Shown: positions 38,447-45,861 of the stretch, piece after piece
How the letters are laid out: every line of letters begins with the position of its first letter
Numbering within the stretch: the first letter of the stretch is position 1
Virus record (IMG/VR): IMGVR_UViG_3300031673_000038
Span: 1 to 61,786 of that record
Length of the DNA: 61,786 nucleotides
Direction: 5' to 3' (one strand)
From: a virus
The notes under the pieces: model-generated
The model's input: only the letters and a program-made list of their open reading frames with translations
Told to the model about the DNA's origin: nothing
Databases searched by the model: none
Made by a program: the position numbers and the translations under genes

Positions 38447-40705
38447 ATGTTTCATTTTGAAAAATGTGAAGATGTAGGTGATCATTTATTCAAGACAAAT
38501 CCTCCACAAAAAACTTGTTTCGTTAAAGAAAGATTTGAATTAGAAAAGAAAACTGTTGATTTATTAAGAGCATTGAAACCTAATTTTGGTTATGATGGAT
38601 TTGGTGAATTTCTTTTTTATAGAACATACAGTAGAATAAAAGATGACAATTCAAATGAAAATTGGGCAGACTGTGTTATTCGTGTAGTGAATGGTGTAAT
38701 GTCTATTCGTAAAGATTGGTATATAAAGAATAATATCTTTTGGGATGAAATCAAATGGCAAGGTTTTGCTAAACATCTTTCATTTAGTATGTTTAATATG
38801 CATTGGCTCCCACCTGGACGTGGACTTTGGTCAATGGGTACTGATTATGTTTATAATACTGGCAGCATGTCATTATTCAATTGTGGGTTTGTAACATTGA
38901 ACGATATTCCCAATAACCTACATTGGATGATGGATGCATTAATGAATGGAGTAGGTGTCGGATTTGGAATCACAAAAAATTCAAGAATAACATGTGTGAC
39001 GCCTACTGATACAAACATAAGAGTTATTATCGATGATTCGAGAGAAGGTTGGTGTGATTCTGTAAAAATATTGCTTGAAAGTTATACAATGCCAGGACAT
39101 CCAACAGTTAAATTTGACTATTCATTAATAAGAAAAGTTGGATTACCAATTAAAAGATTCGGCGGTATATCTTCTGGACCAGAACCTTTGATAAAGCTTC
39201 ATGAAAATATAAGAAAATATTGTTCTAGATATTTATGTTCAAACAGTCATAATTATTCTTCCACAATGTTGAAAGCAGATTTGGCTAACCTTATTGGATG
39301 TTGTGTTGTAGCTGGAAATGTCAGAAGATCTGCTGAAATAGCTATAGGTTCAATTGATGATACAGATTTCTTAAATTTAAAGAATTATGAAGATGAAAAA
39401 TTTGATTATAGAAAAGAACATGGATGGATGTCCAACAATACAGTAAGGCTTGAATCTGCAGAAGATTTTGAAAAATTAGATGATGTGGCTAAGTCTATAT
39501 TAAAACGAGGAGAACCTGGATATTTGAATTTAATGAATGTCAGAAATTGTGGTAGAGTAGGAAAAGATGATAGGGTGCAAATCGATGAAGCAGAAGGGTT
39601 AAATCCATGTGGCGAAATTCCGCTAGAAAGTTATGAACTTTGTAATCTTGCAGAATCAATACCAACAAGATGTAGAAACGTAGAAGAGTGGTATGATGCT
39701 TGTCGCTACGCAACATTTTATTGTTCTACAGTCAACTTGCTTCCAACGCATAGACAAGAAACAAATTCTATAATGTTTAAAAATAGAAGGATTGGTGTTG
39801 CGTTAATGGATTTTGTTGGTTGGAAACATGCATATGGAGTTTGTAAAACAACAAGATGGATGCGTGAAGGATATAAAATAGTAGAAAAAACAAATAAAGA
39901 ATTAGCTATAGAAGCTGGTATTCGCGAAAGTATACGTAAGACAACAGTGAAGCCTGGAGGAACAGTTCCTAAACTTACAGGAAAATCTAGTGGTATTGGT
40001 TATCCCAACTTTAAAATAATGAAACGTCGTGTAAGAATACAAATGAATTCTCCTATACATAAATTCTTGGTTGCGCATAATGTCCCACATGAAAAAGATT
40101 TATATTCTGATAACACAGAAGTATTTGAATTTGCAATAAAAAGCGATTGCCCAAAAGAAGCTAAAGATGTTTCTATTTGGGAACAGGCTATGAATATAGT
40201 TTTAGTTCAGCGTGAATGGGCTGACAATGCAGTTTCAAATACAATTTGTTTCAAACCTAAGTGGATTCTACTAAAAGAAACATGTATAAAGAATCCAGAT
40301 ATTAAAGATATTATGGATCTATTAGAAGAAATGGTTACAGAATTTGGTGTTGCAGAACCTGATAGTTTTTATGGTATATGGGAAACATTCGATCACGATT
40401 GTTCTTACAAGATGATATCAGATATTGATGATAAGAGAATCATAGTTAAGTTGTATGAATTTAATACAAAGAATGAAGAAGATGAAATAGAATCTGTGCT
40501 GTCTTCAATAGCTCCATTAACAAAATCTATATCTATGTTGCCCCATACTTCTAAAGGTGTTTATAAGCAAATGCCAGAAGAAGAAATGACAGAAGATGAA
40601 TATCAAAATTGGAAAAAGATAGTAACACCATTTGATTGGAGTAAATTATCAAAATACCAAGCACAAGGTGAAAAGTTTTGTGATGGTGATAGATGCTCTG
40701 TGTAA
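38447..40705 (+). CDS. nrdJ: Adenosylcobalamin-dependent (class II) ribonucleotide reductase
   Basis: 752 residues, ATG 38447 behind GGAGG. It resembles the monomeric Lactobacillus-type enzyme (about 739 residues): 'LFNCGFV', 'NNTVRLES', 'LNPCGEIPLESYELCNL' with the radical Cys388, 'VKPGGTVPKLTGKSSG', and a C-terminal redox pair in 'CDGDRCSV' (Cys745 and Cys750, five apart as in that enzyme). It reduces ribonucleotides without oxygen or a second subunit but needs the host's B12 coenzyme. It supplies dNTPs for replication. Confidence 0.92.
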   Translation: MFHFEKCEDVGDHLFKTNPPQKTCFVKERFELEKKTVDLLRALKPNFGYDGFGEFLFYRTYSRIKDDNSNENWADCVIRVVNGVMSIRKDWYIKNNIFWDEIKWQGFAKHLSFSMFNMHWLPPGRGLWSMGTDYVYNTGSMSLFNCGFVTLNDIPNNLHWMMDALMNGVGVGFGITKNSRITCVTPTDTNIRVIIDDSREGWCDSVKILLESYTMPGHPTVKFDYSLIRKVGLPIKRFGGISSGPEPLIKLHENIRKYCSRYLCSNSHNYSSTMLKADLANLIGCCVVAGNVRRSAEIAIGSIDDTDFLNLKNYEDEKFDYRKEHGWMSNNTVRLESAEDFEKLDDVAKSILKRGEPGYLNLMNVRNCGRVGKDDRVQIDEAEGLNPCGEIPLESYELCNLAESIPTRCRNVEEWYDACRYATFYCSTVNLLPTHRQETNSIMFKNRRIGVALMDFVGWKHAYGVCKTTRWMREGYKIVEKTNKELAIEAGIRESIRKTTVKPGGTVPKLTGKSSGIGYPNFKIMKRRVRIQMNSPIHKFLVAHNVPHEKDLYSDNTEVFEFAIKSDCPKEAKDVSIWEQAMNIVLVQREWADNAVSNTICFKPKWILLKETCIKNPDIKDIMDLLEEMVTEFGVAEPDSFYGIWETFDHDCSYKMISDIDDKRIIVKLYEFNTKNEEDEIESVLSSIAPLTKSISMLPHTSKGVYKQMPEEEMTEDEYQNWKKIVTPFDWSKLSKYQAQGEKFCDGDRCSV

Positions 40706-40740
40706 GTTTACGAAGTAGGTCCATTGAAAAGGAGAGTAAA

Positions 40741-41244
40741 ATGAGAAAGTTTGTTTGGTTGGTTCCGGTTCTTCTACTCGGATGCTTCGTAGCTTTCGGG
40801 GAAGACACTGTTGTAAAGGTTGAAGAAAAGGGTTCTACTTTTTTGACAATACTCTCCCATTTGATGGAAGTTATTGTCGCCACCTTGACTGCTGTATTCG
40901 CTTGGTTTGTCAATTGGATTATTTCCAAATCTACATTAGATCAGGCTACTAAGGACGCCATCCTTGCTCTTGAGGCTGGTGTTGAAGCTGCATGGAATGA
41001 GCTTGGTAGATCTTTCAAAGAGAAATCTGCAGATGGTTCACTTACAGCAGAAGAGAAGAAACAGCTTCGTGAATTGGCATGGGCTAAAGCGAAGCAGGTT
41101 GCGAGTTCAGGTGGTGTTAAAGTTCTTGGCAAGTGGGGCATGGAAATTGCATTTGCCAAGATTAGAGACATTGTGACGAAACGCAACAAAGATAAGGCTG
41201 CAATCAAGGCAGTAGAAGTTCCTGGAACGCCCACTCCTGCTTAG
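40741..41244 (+). CDS. Putative holin (LLH-like)
   Basis: 167 residues, ATG 40741 behind AAAAGGAGAG. An N-terminal hydrophobic segment ('FVWLVPVLLLGCFVAFG') may be a signal sequence, and a second lies near 'VIVATLTAVFAWFVNWII'. A long charged helical tail follows with 'KSADGSLTAEEKKQLRELAW', the pattern of the LLH holin family. Holins form the inner-membrane lesion that starts lysis. The next two genes also look like lysis functions. No endolysin gene is recognisable next to it. Confidence 0.6.
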   Translation: MRKFVWLVPVLLLGCFVAFGEDTVVKVEEKGSTFLTILSHLMEVIVATLTAVFAWFVNWIISKSTLDQATKDAILALEAGVEAAWNELGRSFKEKSADGSLTAEEKKQLRELAWAKAKQVASSGGVKVLGKWGMEIAFAKIRDIVTKRNKDKAAIKAVEVPGTPTPA

Positions 41245-41253
41245 AGGTAAGTC

Positions 41254-41433
41254 ATGCAGTTTCTTCTTCAGTTGTTAACAATGATATTCGGGGAGCTGAT
41301 TAAACAGCTCCCCGAATTTCTTACGAAATTGTTTTCTTCTAGCGAAACAGTGGAGGTGAAAGATGGTAACATTTACGAAGAAACTGATGATAGTTTGCTT
41401 GACAATGATGCTATTGACAAGTTGCTTGGGTAA
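41254..41433 (+). CDS. Small amphipathic peptide nested in lysis cassette
   Basis: 59 residues, ATG 41254 behind GAGGT. The N-terminal 27 residues ('MQFLLQLLTMIFGELIKQLP' onward) form a strongly amphipathic or hydrophobic helix; the rest is acidic. It overlaps the lipoprotein gene by 71 nt in another frame. A terminator-like hairpin lies inside its coding sequence. Size, position and helix suit a lysis or membrane peptide, but no family is recognised. Confidence 0.5.
   Translation: MQFLLQLLTMIFGELIKQLPEFLTKLFSSSETVEVKDGNIYEETDDSLLDNDAIDKLLG
41287..41322 (+). terminator. Strong hairpin within the small lysis gene
   Basis: A perfect 12-bp stem, TTCGGGGAGCTG (41287-41298) with CAGCTCCCCGAA (41305-41316), loop ATTAAA, then TTTCTT. 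It would attenuate transcription or block ribosomes between the holin-like and lipoprotein genes. Confidence 0.65.
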
Positions 41434-41725
41434 TAAGGTCGAATATGTTCAAGTTCGTTTAGATAAAGTTCCAGAAGATACAAAAGGATCTTTGCGTCCA
41501 GCAAAGAGACAGAAAATAACCGTAGCATTAGATAATGGACCTAATCAAGAATCCAAAGCAGGCAAAATAGAAATTGGACCAGAATATATTTTAGTTTTTG
41601 AAAAAGATTTTGCGAAGATAGCAAAAGGTGCGAAAGCATACAATAATACAAAAGAAAAACTTACAGACTATTTAAAAGAGGGTAAGGTATCTCAAGAAAT
41701 TTATAATAGTGTCATTGAAAAGTAA
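41363..41725 (+). CDS. Lipoprotein, possible spanin component
   Basis: 120 residues behind GGAGGTG. A signal peptide ending in the lipobox 'LLTSC' (Cys about 21) predicts a lipid-anchored, exported protein. The mature part is Lys-rich with a helical C-terminus ('KAYNNTKEKLTDYLKEGK'). Following a holin-like gene and overlapping a small peptide gene, it could be an outer-membrane spanin subunit; no inner-membrane partner with a clear coiled coil is seen. Role inferred from context. Confidence 0.55.
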   Translation: MVTFTKKLMIVCLTMMLLTSCLGNKVEYVQVRLDKVPEDTKGSLRPAKRQKITVALDNGPNQESKAGKIEIGPEYILVFEKDFAKIAKGAKAYNNTKEKLTDYLKEGKVSQEIYNSVIEK

Positions 41726-41730
41726 TAGAT

Positions 41731-41760
41731 TTGTTTTAGATTTATAGGAATAGTTATATA
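41731..41760 (+). promoter_or_regulatory. Promoter before the NYN gene
   Basis: TTGTTT (41731-41736), 18 nt, TATATA (41755-41760), then CCTATGGCTATGTAAGGG, matching the other members of this promoter class. Confidence 0.72.
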
Positions 41761-41808
41761 CCTATGGCTATGTAAGGGTTACATGGCACATCTAGCAAGG
41801 AGATAGTC

Positions 41809-42435
41809 ATGGGTGAAAAAAGTTTGGACATCAAAGATTTTAACGGTGGGACTAGGGTTGGTGTTTTTGTTGATGTGCAGAATATGTATTATTCTGCCAA
41901 ATCGCTTTATGAAAGTAAGCTAAACTACAATCGTCTTCTTCCATTCATTGCAAATGGAAGATCGATTATTGTGGCTAATGCTTATGTTCTATCTAAGACA
42001 GAAGTTAATGTTTCTGATTTTACGAATATGCTTTATGAAAATGGGTTTGATGTTAAAAAGAAATTTATGGAATTTAAATCACGTAAAAATCCTACGACTG
42101 GTATTGAGACACAAGTTAATACAATTAGTTGGGAAATTGGTATTGTAATTGATATGATCAAATGGGCACCTAAATTGGATTGCATTGCTTTAGTTTCTGG
42201 AAATGGAAATTATTTAGATGTGGTTCGACATATACAAGGAATGTGTCGTGTTGAGATTTTCTCTTTTGAAAATAGCACGGCAGGATTGTTAAAGAGGGAT
42301 GCAAATGATTTTATCCCTCTGGACAATGCTGAAGATGAAGGTGAAAACTTGCTTATCCCAATGAATAATAGCAAGGTTGCTGAAGATGTTGAAGTTACAA
42401 ACGATGAAGAAGAAACTGTTGGGAACAAGAAATAA
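41809..42435 (+). CDS. NYN (PIN-like) domain protein with altered active site
   Basis: 208 residues behind AAGGAGA. The LabA/NYN-type beginning 'VGVFVDVQNMYYSAKSL' keeps the first Asp and the Asn. The usual second cluster Ser-Gly-Asp-x-Asp-Phe reads 'LVSGNGNYLDVV' here, with both Asp changed to Asn. NYN domains are metal-dependent RNases, so this one may bind RNA without cutting. The C-terminus is acidic. It has its own promoter and precedes a structured RNA candidate. Confidence 0.7.
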   Translation: MGEKSLDIKDFNGGTRVGVFVDVQNMYYSAKSLYESKLNYNRLLPFIANGRSIIVANAYVLSKTEVNVSDFTNMLYENGFDVKKKFMEFKSRKNPTTGIETQVNTISWEIGIVIDMIKWAPKLDCIALVSGNGNYLDVVRHIQGMCRVEIFSFENSTAGLLKRDANDFIPLDNAEDEGENLLIPMNNSKVAEDVEVTNDEEETVGNKK

Positions 42436-42444
42436 AGAGCCATA

Positions 42445-42583
42445 GGTTGCGGTGCCAGAGTGCCCGAGAATCCGGCCATGTGTGACACGTCAGGGCAGCG
42501 ACTGGGAAATCCTAGGTAGTACCAGTCTGTCTGTTGGGAATCTTGACCTCTGTTGACTACTACACAGGACCGCAACCATTTTT
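42445..42583 (+). ncRNA. Structured RNA candidate closed by a 9-bp stem
   Basis: GGTTGCGGT (42445-42453) pairs perfectly with ACCGCAACC (42569-42577), followed by ATTTTT as in a terminator. Inside are TGCCC/GGGCA (42461-42465 with 42493-42497) and GACTGG/CCAGTC (42500-42505 with 42522-42527), plus further short pairings. It is richer in G/C than its surroundings, and no convincing reading frame fills it. It could be a processed small RNA or a cis element for the zinc-ribbon gene 23 nt downstream. No known RNA family is recognised. Confidence 0.55.
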
Positions 42584-42605
42584 AAGACTAGGAGGTCCAA
42601 AAATT

Positions 42606-42947
42606 ATGCCACGAACTTCAGACTTTAAGTGCACATCGTGCAGCTTTGAACAAGAATTACTGTTCAAAGACTCGGATGATCTATCAATAAATAAAGACCA
42701 CATTCAATGTCCCAAATGTAAATCTAAGATGCAAATGCTTTTTGGTATGCCAGGAGTAATTGTAGGTGAAACTGGTGATGAGTTCAGCGCAAAACCTTCT
42801 AGTTACTGGAGAAATGCAGAAGCAAATAGGATTAAGAGACAAAGGAAAGAACAAGATGAACAGCGAGAAAAAGTCGTGTACAAAGATAAAGAAACTATCC
42901 AAAAGATTAAAAATCATCAATTCAATACAGGAAAATTTGACGAATAA
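42606..42947 (+). CDS. FmdB-like zinc-ribbon protein
   Basis: 113 residues, ATG 42606 behind AGGAGG. The N-terminal zinc ribbon has 'FKCTSCSFEQELLF' and 'IQCPKCKSKMQMLFG', the spacing of small regulatory-protein (FmdB) zinc ribbons. The C-terminus is Lys/Glu-rich and helical ('ANRIKRQRKEQDEQREK'). Function unknown. It follows the structured RNA candidate directly and overlaps a smaller gene. Confidence 0.7.
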   Translation: MPRTSDFKCTSCSFEQELLFKDSDDLSINKDHIQCPKCKSKMQMLFGMPGVIVGETGDEFSAKPSSYWRNAEANRIKRQRKEQDEQREKVVYKDKETIQKIKNHQFNTGKFDE

Positions 42948-43095
42948 TCACGTATATTGTAGAAGTTTTGATTTAGAAAAATTAGGAGAACATGTTTATA
43001 TTTGTAAAGTCTGCAAGACAACATACAAAGTATTGGAAGATGAAAATAAAAAAGCAGTAGGAGTTAAAGTATTGAAAAATGAAACAAGAACCTAG
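42856..43095 (+). CDS. Small zinc-finger protein before primase
   Basis: 79 residues from ATG 42856 (AAAGGA upstream); an earlier in-frame ATG at 42766 is possible. The start is basic ('KKSCTKIKKLSKRLKI') and the end has 'YICKVCKTTYKVLE'. It overlaps the zinc-ribbon gene by 92 nt in another frame and the primase gene by 17 nt. The long overlap makes the exact start doubtful, but coupling to primase is clear. Confidence 0.55.
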   Translation: MNSEKKSCTKIKKLSKRLKIINSIQENLTNNHVYCRSFDLEKLGEHVYICKVCKTTYKVLEDENKKAVGVKVLKNETRT

Positions 43096-44080
43096 AGAAT
43101 TTATGCAAGACCTTTTATCAAATGCTGGATGTAAAAATATCCATATAGTGGGTGAAAATATTAGATGTCAATGTCCATTCCATTGGCCCAAACACAACAC
43201 AGATGCTTTCAGTATCTCATTTAATAAAGATAATGGATTTGGGTTTAGATGTTTTTCTTGTAAAGAAAAAGGTGACGTAATAAAGTTAATTTCACATCTA
43301 AATTCTTGTACATACAAAAAGGCAGAAAAACTTTTTAAGAAACGAACATTACTGACAGATATTTCATTAGTATATTTAAAAGATATGATGAAAAAGTTTA
43401 AAAGCCCAGATAAAATTGAAAATATTTTTAATCTGGAAATGCCACCAAAAGCAGTCAATGAAGACCAAATGTTTGAATACTTAAATACTAGAAATAGATT
43501 ACAACAACATGGGATTATGATGGTAAAATATATCGTTAGCAAATATGCTCTTTACTATTGTGATTCTGGAAGATACATGAATAGGATTATATTACCATTA
43601 CGTTCTAAAGATGGAAAGTTTGTATACTTCACAAATAGGGCAACACAATCTTGGAGAAAGAAAAATATATTTGAAAAGGGAAGTGATGCAACAAATCATT
43701 TGTATGGTTTGTATGAGACAGATGGTGAAAAGAAATGCTTCTTAGTTGAAGGTCCATTTAATGTATTTCAATTGAAAAGTTTTGCAATTAGGAATAATAT
43801 TACAGATTACGCTTTTGTGAGTAATATGGGTACAGACGTTACTGAAGAAAGAGCATCAATATTAAGCAAGATGTTTGGTGCATGTTATATCTTATTTGAT
43901 CACGATAAAGCTGGATTAGATGGACAAGATTCTGCTTACAATCTTTTAACAGAATACATGCAAACGTATAAGATGTCACAATTTATATATCCAGGAAAAG
44001 ACCCTGCTGTCTGCAACAGTGAGCAATTATGGAAGATATTTAAGTCCAAACCCACAAAGCGGTTACTTGTAGGTTTTTAG
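43079..44080 (+). CDS. DnaG-type DNA primase
   Basis: 333 residues. The CHC2 zinc finger is 'CQCPFHWP' (Cys30/32, His35) with 'FRCFSCKEKGDVIKLI' (Cys58, Cys61). The TOPRIM domain has 'CFLVEGPFNVFQL' (Glu224) and 'ILFDHDKAGLDGQD' (Asp274, Asp276). It makes RNA primers for the DnaE polymerase at the fork opened by the DnaB-type helicase. It is shorter than bacterial DnaG (about 600) and lacks the helicase-binding domain. It is the last rightward gene before the leftward block. Confidence 0.9.
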   Translation: MKQEPREFMQDLLSNAGCKNIHIVGENIRCQCPFHWPKHNTDAFSISFNKDNGFGFRCFSCKEKGDVIKLISHLNSCTYKKAEKLFKKRTLLTDISLVYLKDMMKKFKSPDKIENIFNLEMPPKAVNEDQMFEYLNTRNRLQQHGIMMVKYIVSKYALYYCDSGRYMNRIILPLRSKDGKFVYFTNRATQSWRKKNIFEKGSDATNHLYGLYETDGEKKCFLVEGPFNVFQLKSFAIRNNITDYAFVSNMGTDVTEERASILSKMFGACYILFDHDKAGLDGQDSAYNLLTEYMQTYKMSQFIYPGKDPAVCNSEQLWKIFKSKPTKRLLVGF

Positions 44081-44093
44081 AGCCTTTTTGCCT

Positions 44094-44122
44094 TTGCACT
44101 ATTGCGTCTACGACCCTCTAAA
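44094..44122 (+). promoter_or_regulatory. Promoter-like element, TTCTACGA class, facing leftward genes
   Basis: TTGCAC (44094-44099), a 17-nt spacer with GTCTACGA at offset 7-14, TCTAAA (44117-44122). GGTGGTATGTTGGTAGGGTAAG follows. Only a 7-codon frame (44155) follows before antisense to the leftward genes. Confidence 0.5.
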
Positions 44123-44158
44123 TGCAGCAGGTGGTATGTTGGTAGGGTAAGTAAATGG

Positions 44159-44452
44159 CTAAGGAACAAAAAATATAGTTTCATTTTGGTCTACCCAATA
44201 ATATCCATAATTTTGAATTCCTATAAGTAGCATTATTTCTGCAACTTCTATTTCTTTATATGGAACATCGTCCTCGTCATCCTCATCAAATTTTTCTTTA
44301 TCAATCACATTTTCTTTATTAGTCTTTATATCCATAGCAATGACGGGAAAATGTGTACATGTTATATTTTTCCCCAAAATATCTTGTTTGGTCAATTCTG
44401 TAAATAATTCAGATTTTAAACAAACGCTATGTGGAGTAAATGGAATAAACAT
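44159..44452 (-). CDS. Hypothetical acidic protein
   Basis: 97 residues; start 44452 gives 9 nt spacing from AAGGAG, while an ATG at 44461 touches it. Contains an acidic run ('DKEKFDEDDEDDVPYKEIEV') and an aromatic C-terminus ('YGYYWVDQNETIFFVP'). No recognised motif. It is the last gene of the leftward operon, 78 nt from the convergent primase gene. Confidence 0.6.
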   Translation of the reverse strand: MFIPFTPHSVCLKSELFTELTKQDILGKNITCTHFPVIAMDIKTNKENVIDKEKFDEDDEDDVPYKEIEVAEIMLLIGIQNYGYYWVDQNETIFFVP

Positions 44453-44465
44453 TATAGTCATCTCC

Positions 44466-44870
44466 TTAGAATGTAAAGTATGAATGATCTGGTCTAGATC
44501 TATCATCTATCAAATATTTTGCGAAATGTCCACCAATGGGTTTATTGAAAATAGCTATATCTGTATAAGGAAGATCGTAACAGCGCATATATTCTTCTAA
44601 TTCGTGCATAGCTTTTGTTCCATAAATAGGATACTTTTCTTTAATTCCAATGTGATTGTTACATCTTGCTGCCCAAATGAAAACTGTAATTCCTTTTTCT
44701 TTGCATTTAATTAAGAAATCACGTATTCCTTTTTTAGGAGGACCCATGTCAGGATAACAATCGTATTCGGTTATTGTTCCATCAAAATCTAGAAGTATAA
44801 CATCACCCTTTTGTAACTTGACTCGCAGGTGGTTCTGTTTCTGTCCTGTACGTTTTGTAAGTTTTTTCAC
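44466..44870 (-). CDS. HAD-superfamily phosphatase
   Basis: 134 residues, GTG 44870. The motif 'VILLDFDGTITEYD' gives the nucleophile Asp-x-Asp. 'FIWAARCNNH' is at the place of motif II, and 'YLIDDRSRPD' supplies the final acids. The size suits a small phage HAD enzyme such as a nucleotide or polynucleotide 3'-phosphatase. It overlaps the preceding gene by 68 nt in another frame. Substrate unknown. Confidence 0.78.
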   Translation of the reverse strand: MKKLTKRTGQKQNHLRVKLQKGDVILLDFDGTITEYDCYPDMGPPKKGIRDFLIKCKEKGITVFIWAARCNNHIGIKEKYPIYGTKAMHELEEYMRCYDLPYTDIAIFNKPIGGHFAKYLIDDRSRPDHSYFTF

Positions 44871-45261
44871 TTTTGATTAACCTTTCGCAAAATCCAACTA
44901 TTGGTTTCAACTTTTCTGCGTTGTTGGGATGTTCAGAAAGACGAATAACAGATTTAGTTTCTTTATCATATTTGAACATAAAAGTCAACCTAGCTACAGC
45001 AACCATAATGAATTCTTTTTTACTTAATTCACGTCCACGTTTATTGTAAAATTTGCGAACCATTCTGTACATTGAAGGGAAAATTGTGTTAGTTTTATCT
45101 ACGATCATCTTTAATTGTGCATTAAAAGCGATATCACCTTTAATGACTTTTTCAAAACCTTCCTTTTCAGCTACTAAAGCTAAGGAACATTTGAAAGCTC
45201 TACCTTGGTGTTTTTTAAGCCAAGGAAATAAAACTCGTTTTTTAGGTTCTTTGTTTGGCAT
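44803..45261 (-). CDS. Hypothetical basic protein
   Basis: 152 residues, ATG 45261 behind AGGGGA. Basic and helical ('YRMVRKFYNKRGRELSKKEF', 'MVAVARLTFMFKYD'). No domain recognised. Its start codon lies inside a 15-nt inverted repeat (45253-45298), which could form a hairpin over the initiation region. Part of the leftward operon. Confidence 0.6.
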   Translation of the reverse strand: MPNKEPKKRVLFPWLKKHQGRAFKCSLALVAEKEGFEKVIKGDIAFNAQLKMIVDKTNTIFPSMYRMVRKFYNKRGRELSKKEFIMVAVARLTFMFKYDKETKSVIRLSEHPNNAEKLKPIVGFCERLIKSEKTYKTYRTETEPPASQVTKG

Positions 45262-45298
45262 GATTATCCCCTTACCTACGAGAATAACCATGCCAAAC
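45253..45298. repeat. Inverted repeat around a start codon
   Basis: GTTTGGCATG (45253-45262) and CATGCCAAAC (45289-45298) are perfect complements. The match extends inward to 14 of 15 positions, leaving a 17-nt centre that holds the ribosome binding site. It may be an operator or an RNA hairpin controlling the 45261 gene. Confidence 0.5.
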
Positions 45299-45314
45299 GC
45301 TCAGATATTAATTC

Positions 45315-45752
45315 CTATTTTGCCTCAAGCGCAGCTTTCTGTTTTTTAATCAATTCTTCTTCTGTTGGGAAATCACCAACTTTATCATCTGGGCGAACCA
45401 TGAAATACAATTCAGGCACCTTTTCCAACTTTTTGAACTTATATCTGCCTTTAATAAATCCAAGCTCTGCAATACTCTTTGGCAGACACACATAAACAAG
45501 ACGTGAATTTTTGCCATAGCTGCTCAACTTTCTATCGCTCTTACCATTAGCAGGGAAGAAACCAATGCGTTTCTTTTCTTTGTCAATTTTGATGATGATA
45601 GCAACCACACCTTCAGGAAATAAGGAACGAGCCATATTAATCCTGTAGACAGGTGTTTCGCGCACCTTAGACATTACAATTGCAACTTCGTCATCTGCCA
45701 TCCTTGTTGCAAATCCACCACTTGGTCCTGCCGGTATTTCTTCCCAAGACAT
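45315..45752 (-). CDS. Hypothetical beta-rich protein
   Basis: 145 residues behind AAAGGAG. Begins 'MSWEEIPAGPSGGFATRMAD', with central strands ('GVVAIIIKIDKEKKRIGFFP') and a charged helical end. The opening style recalls small phage DNA- or ligand-binding proteins of unknown role. It has a promoter-like region upstream (45797-45826). Confidence 0.55.
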   Translation of the reverse strand: MSWEEIPAGPSGGFATRMADDEVAIVMSKVRETPVYRINMARSLFPEGVVAIIIKIDKEKKRIGFFPANGKSDRKLSSYGKNSRLVYVCLPKSIAELGFIKGRYKFKKLEKVPELYFMVRPDDKVGDFPTEEELIKKQKAALEAK

Positions 45753-45796
45753 GTGATTCTCCTTTCGCTTTGTTTCGCATACATACGCTGTATGCT

Positions 45797-45826
45797 TATA
45801 TACACCATACCACAGTAGCAGTTCTA
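45797..45826 (-). promoter_or_regulatory. Weak promoter for the 45752 gene
   Basis: On the - strand TATATA (45802-45797) is preceded by TGG-TG, an extended -10; the -35 is poor (TAGAAC). It lies 45-74 nt upstream of the start. Confidence 0.4.
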
Positions 45827-45861
45827 AAGCTAATGGCTTACATACTAAAAATTCAAATATT

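Noticed and set aside
42534-42605. Upstream TTG extension of the FmdB-like protein into the structured RNA
   Set aside because: ATG 42606 has AGGAGG at good distance; the extension has none and would cross the closing stem.
45053-45110. TTGTGT with ATCTACGA on the + strand inside a leftward gene
   Set aside because: Spacing is off by one relative to the other TTCTACGA elements, and it lies in coding sequence without a -10.
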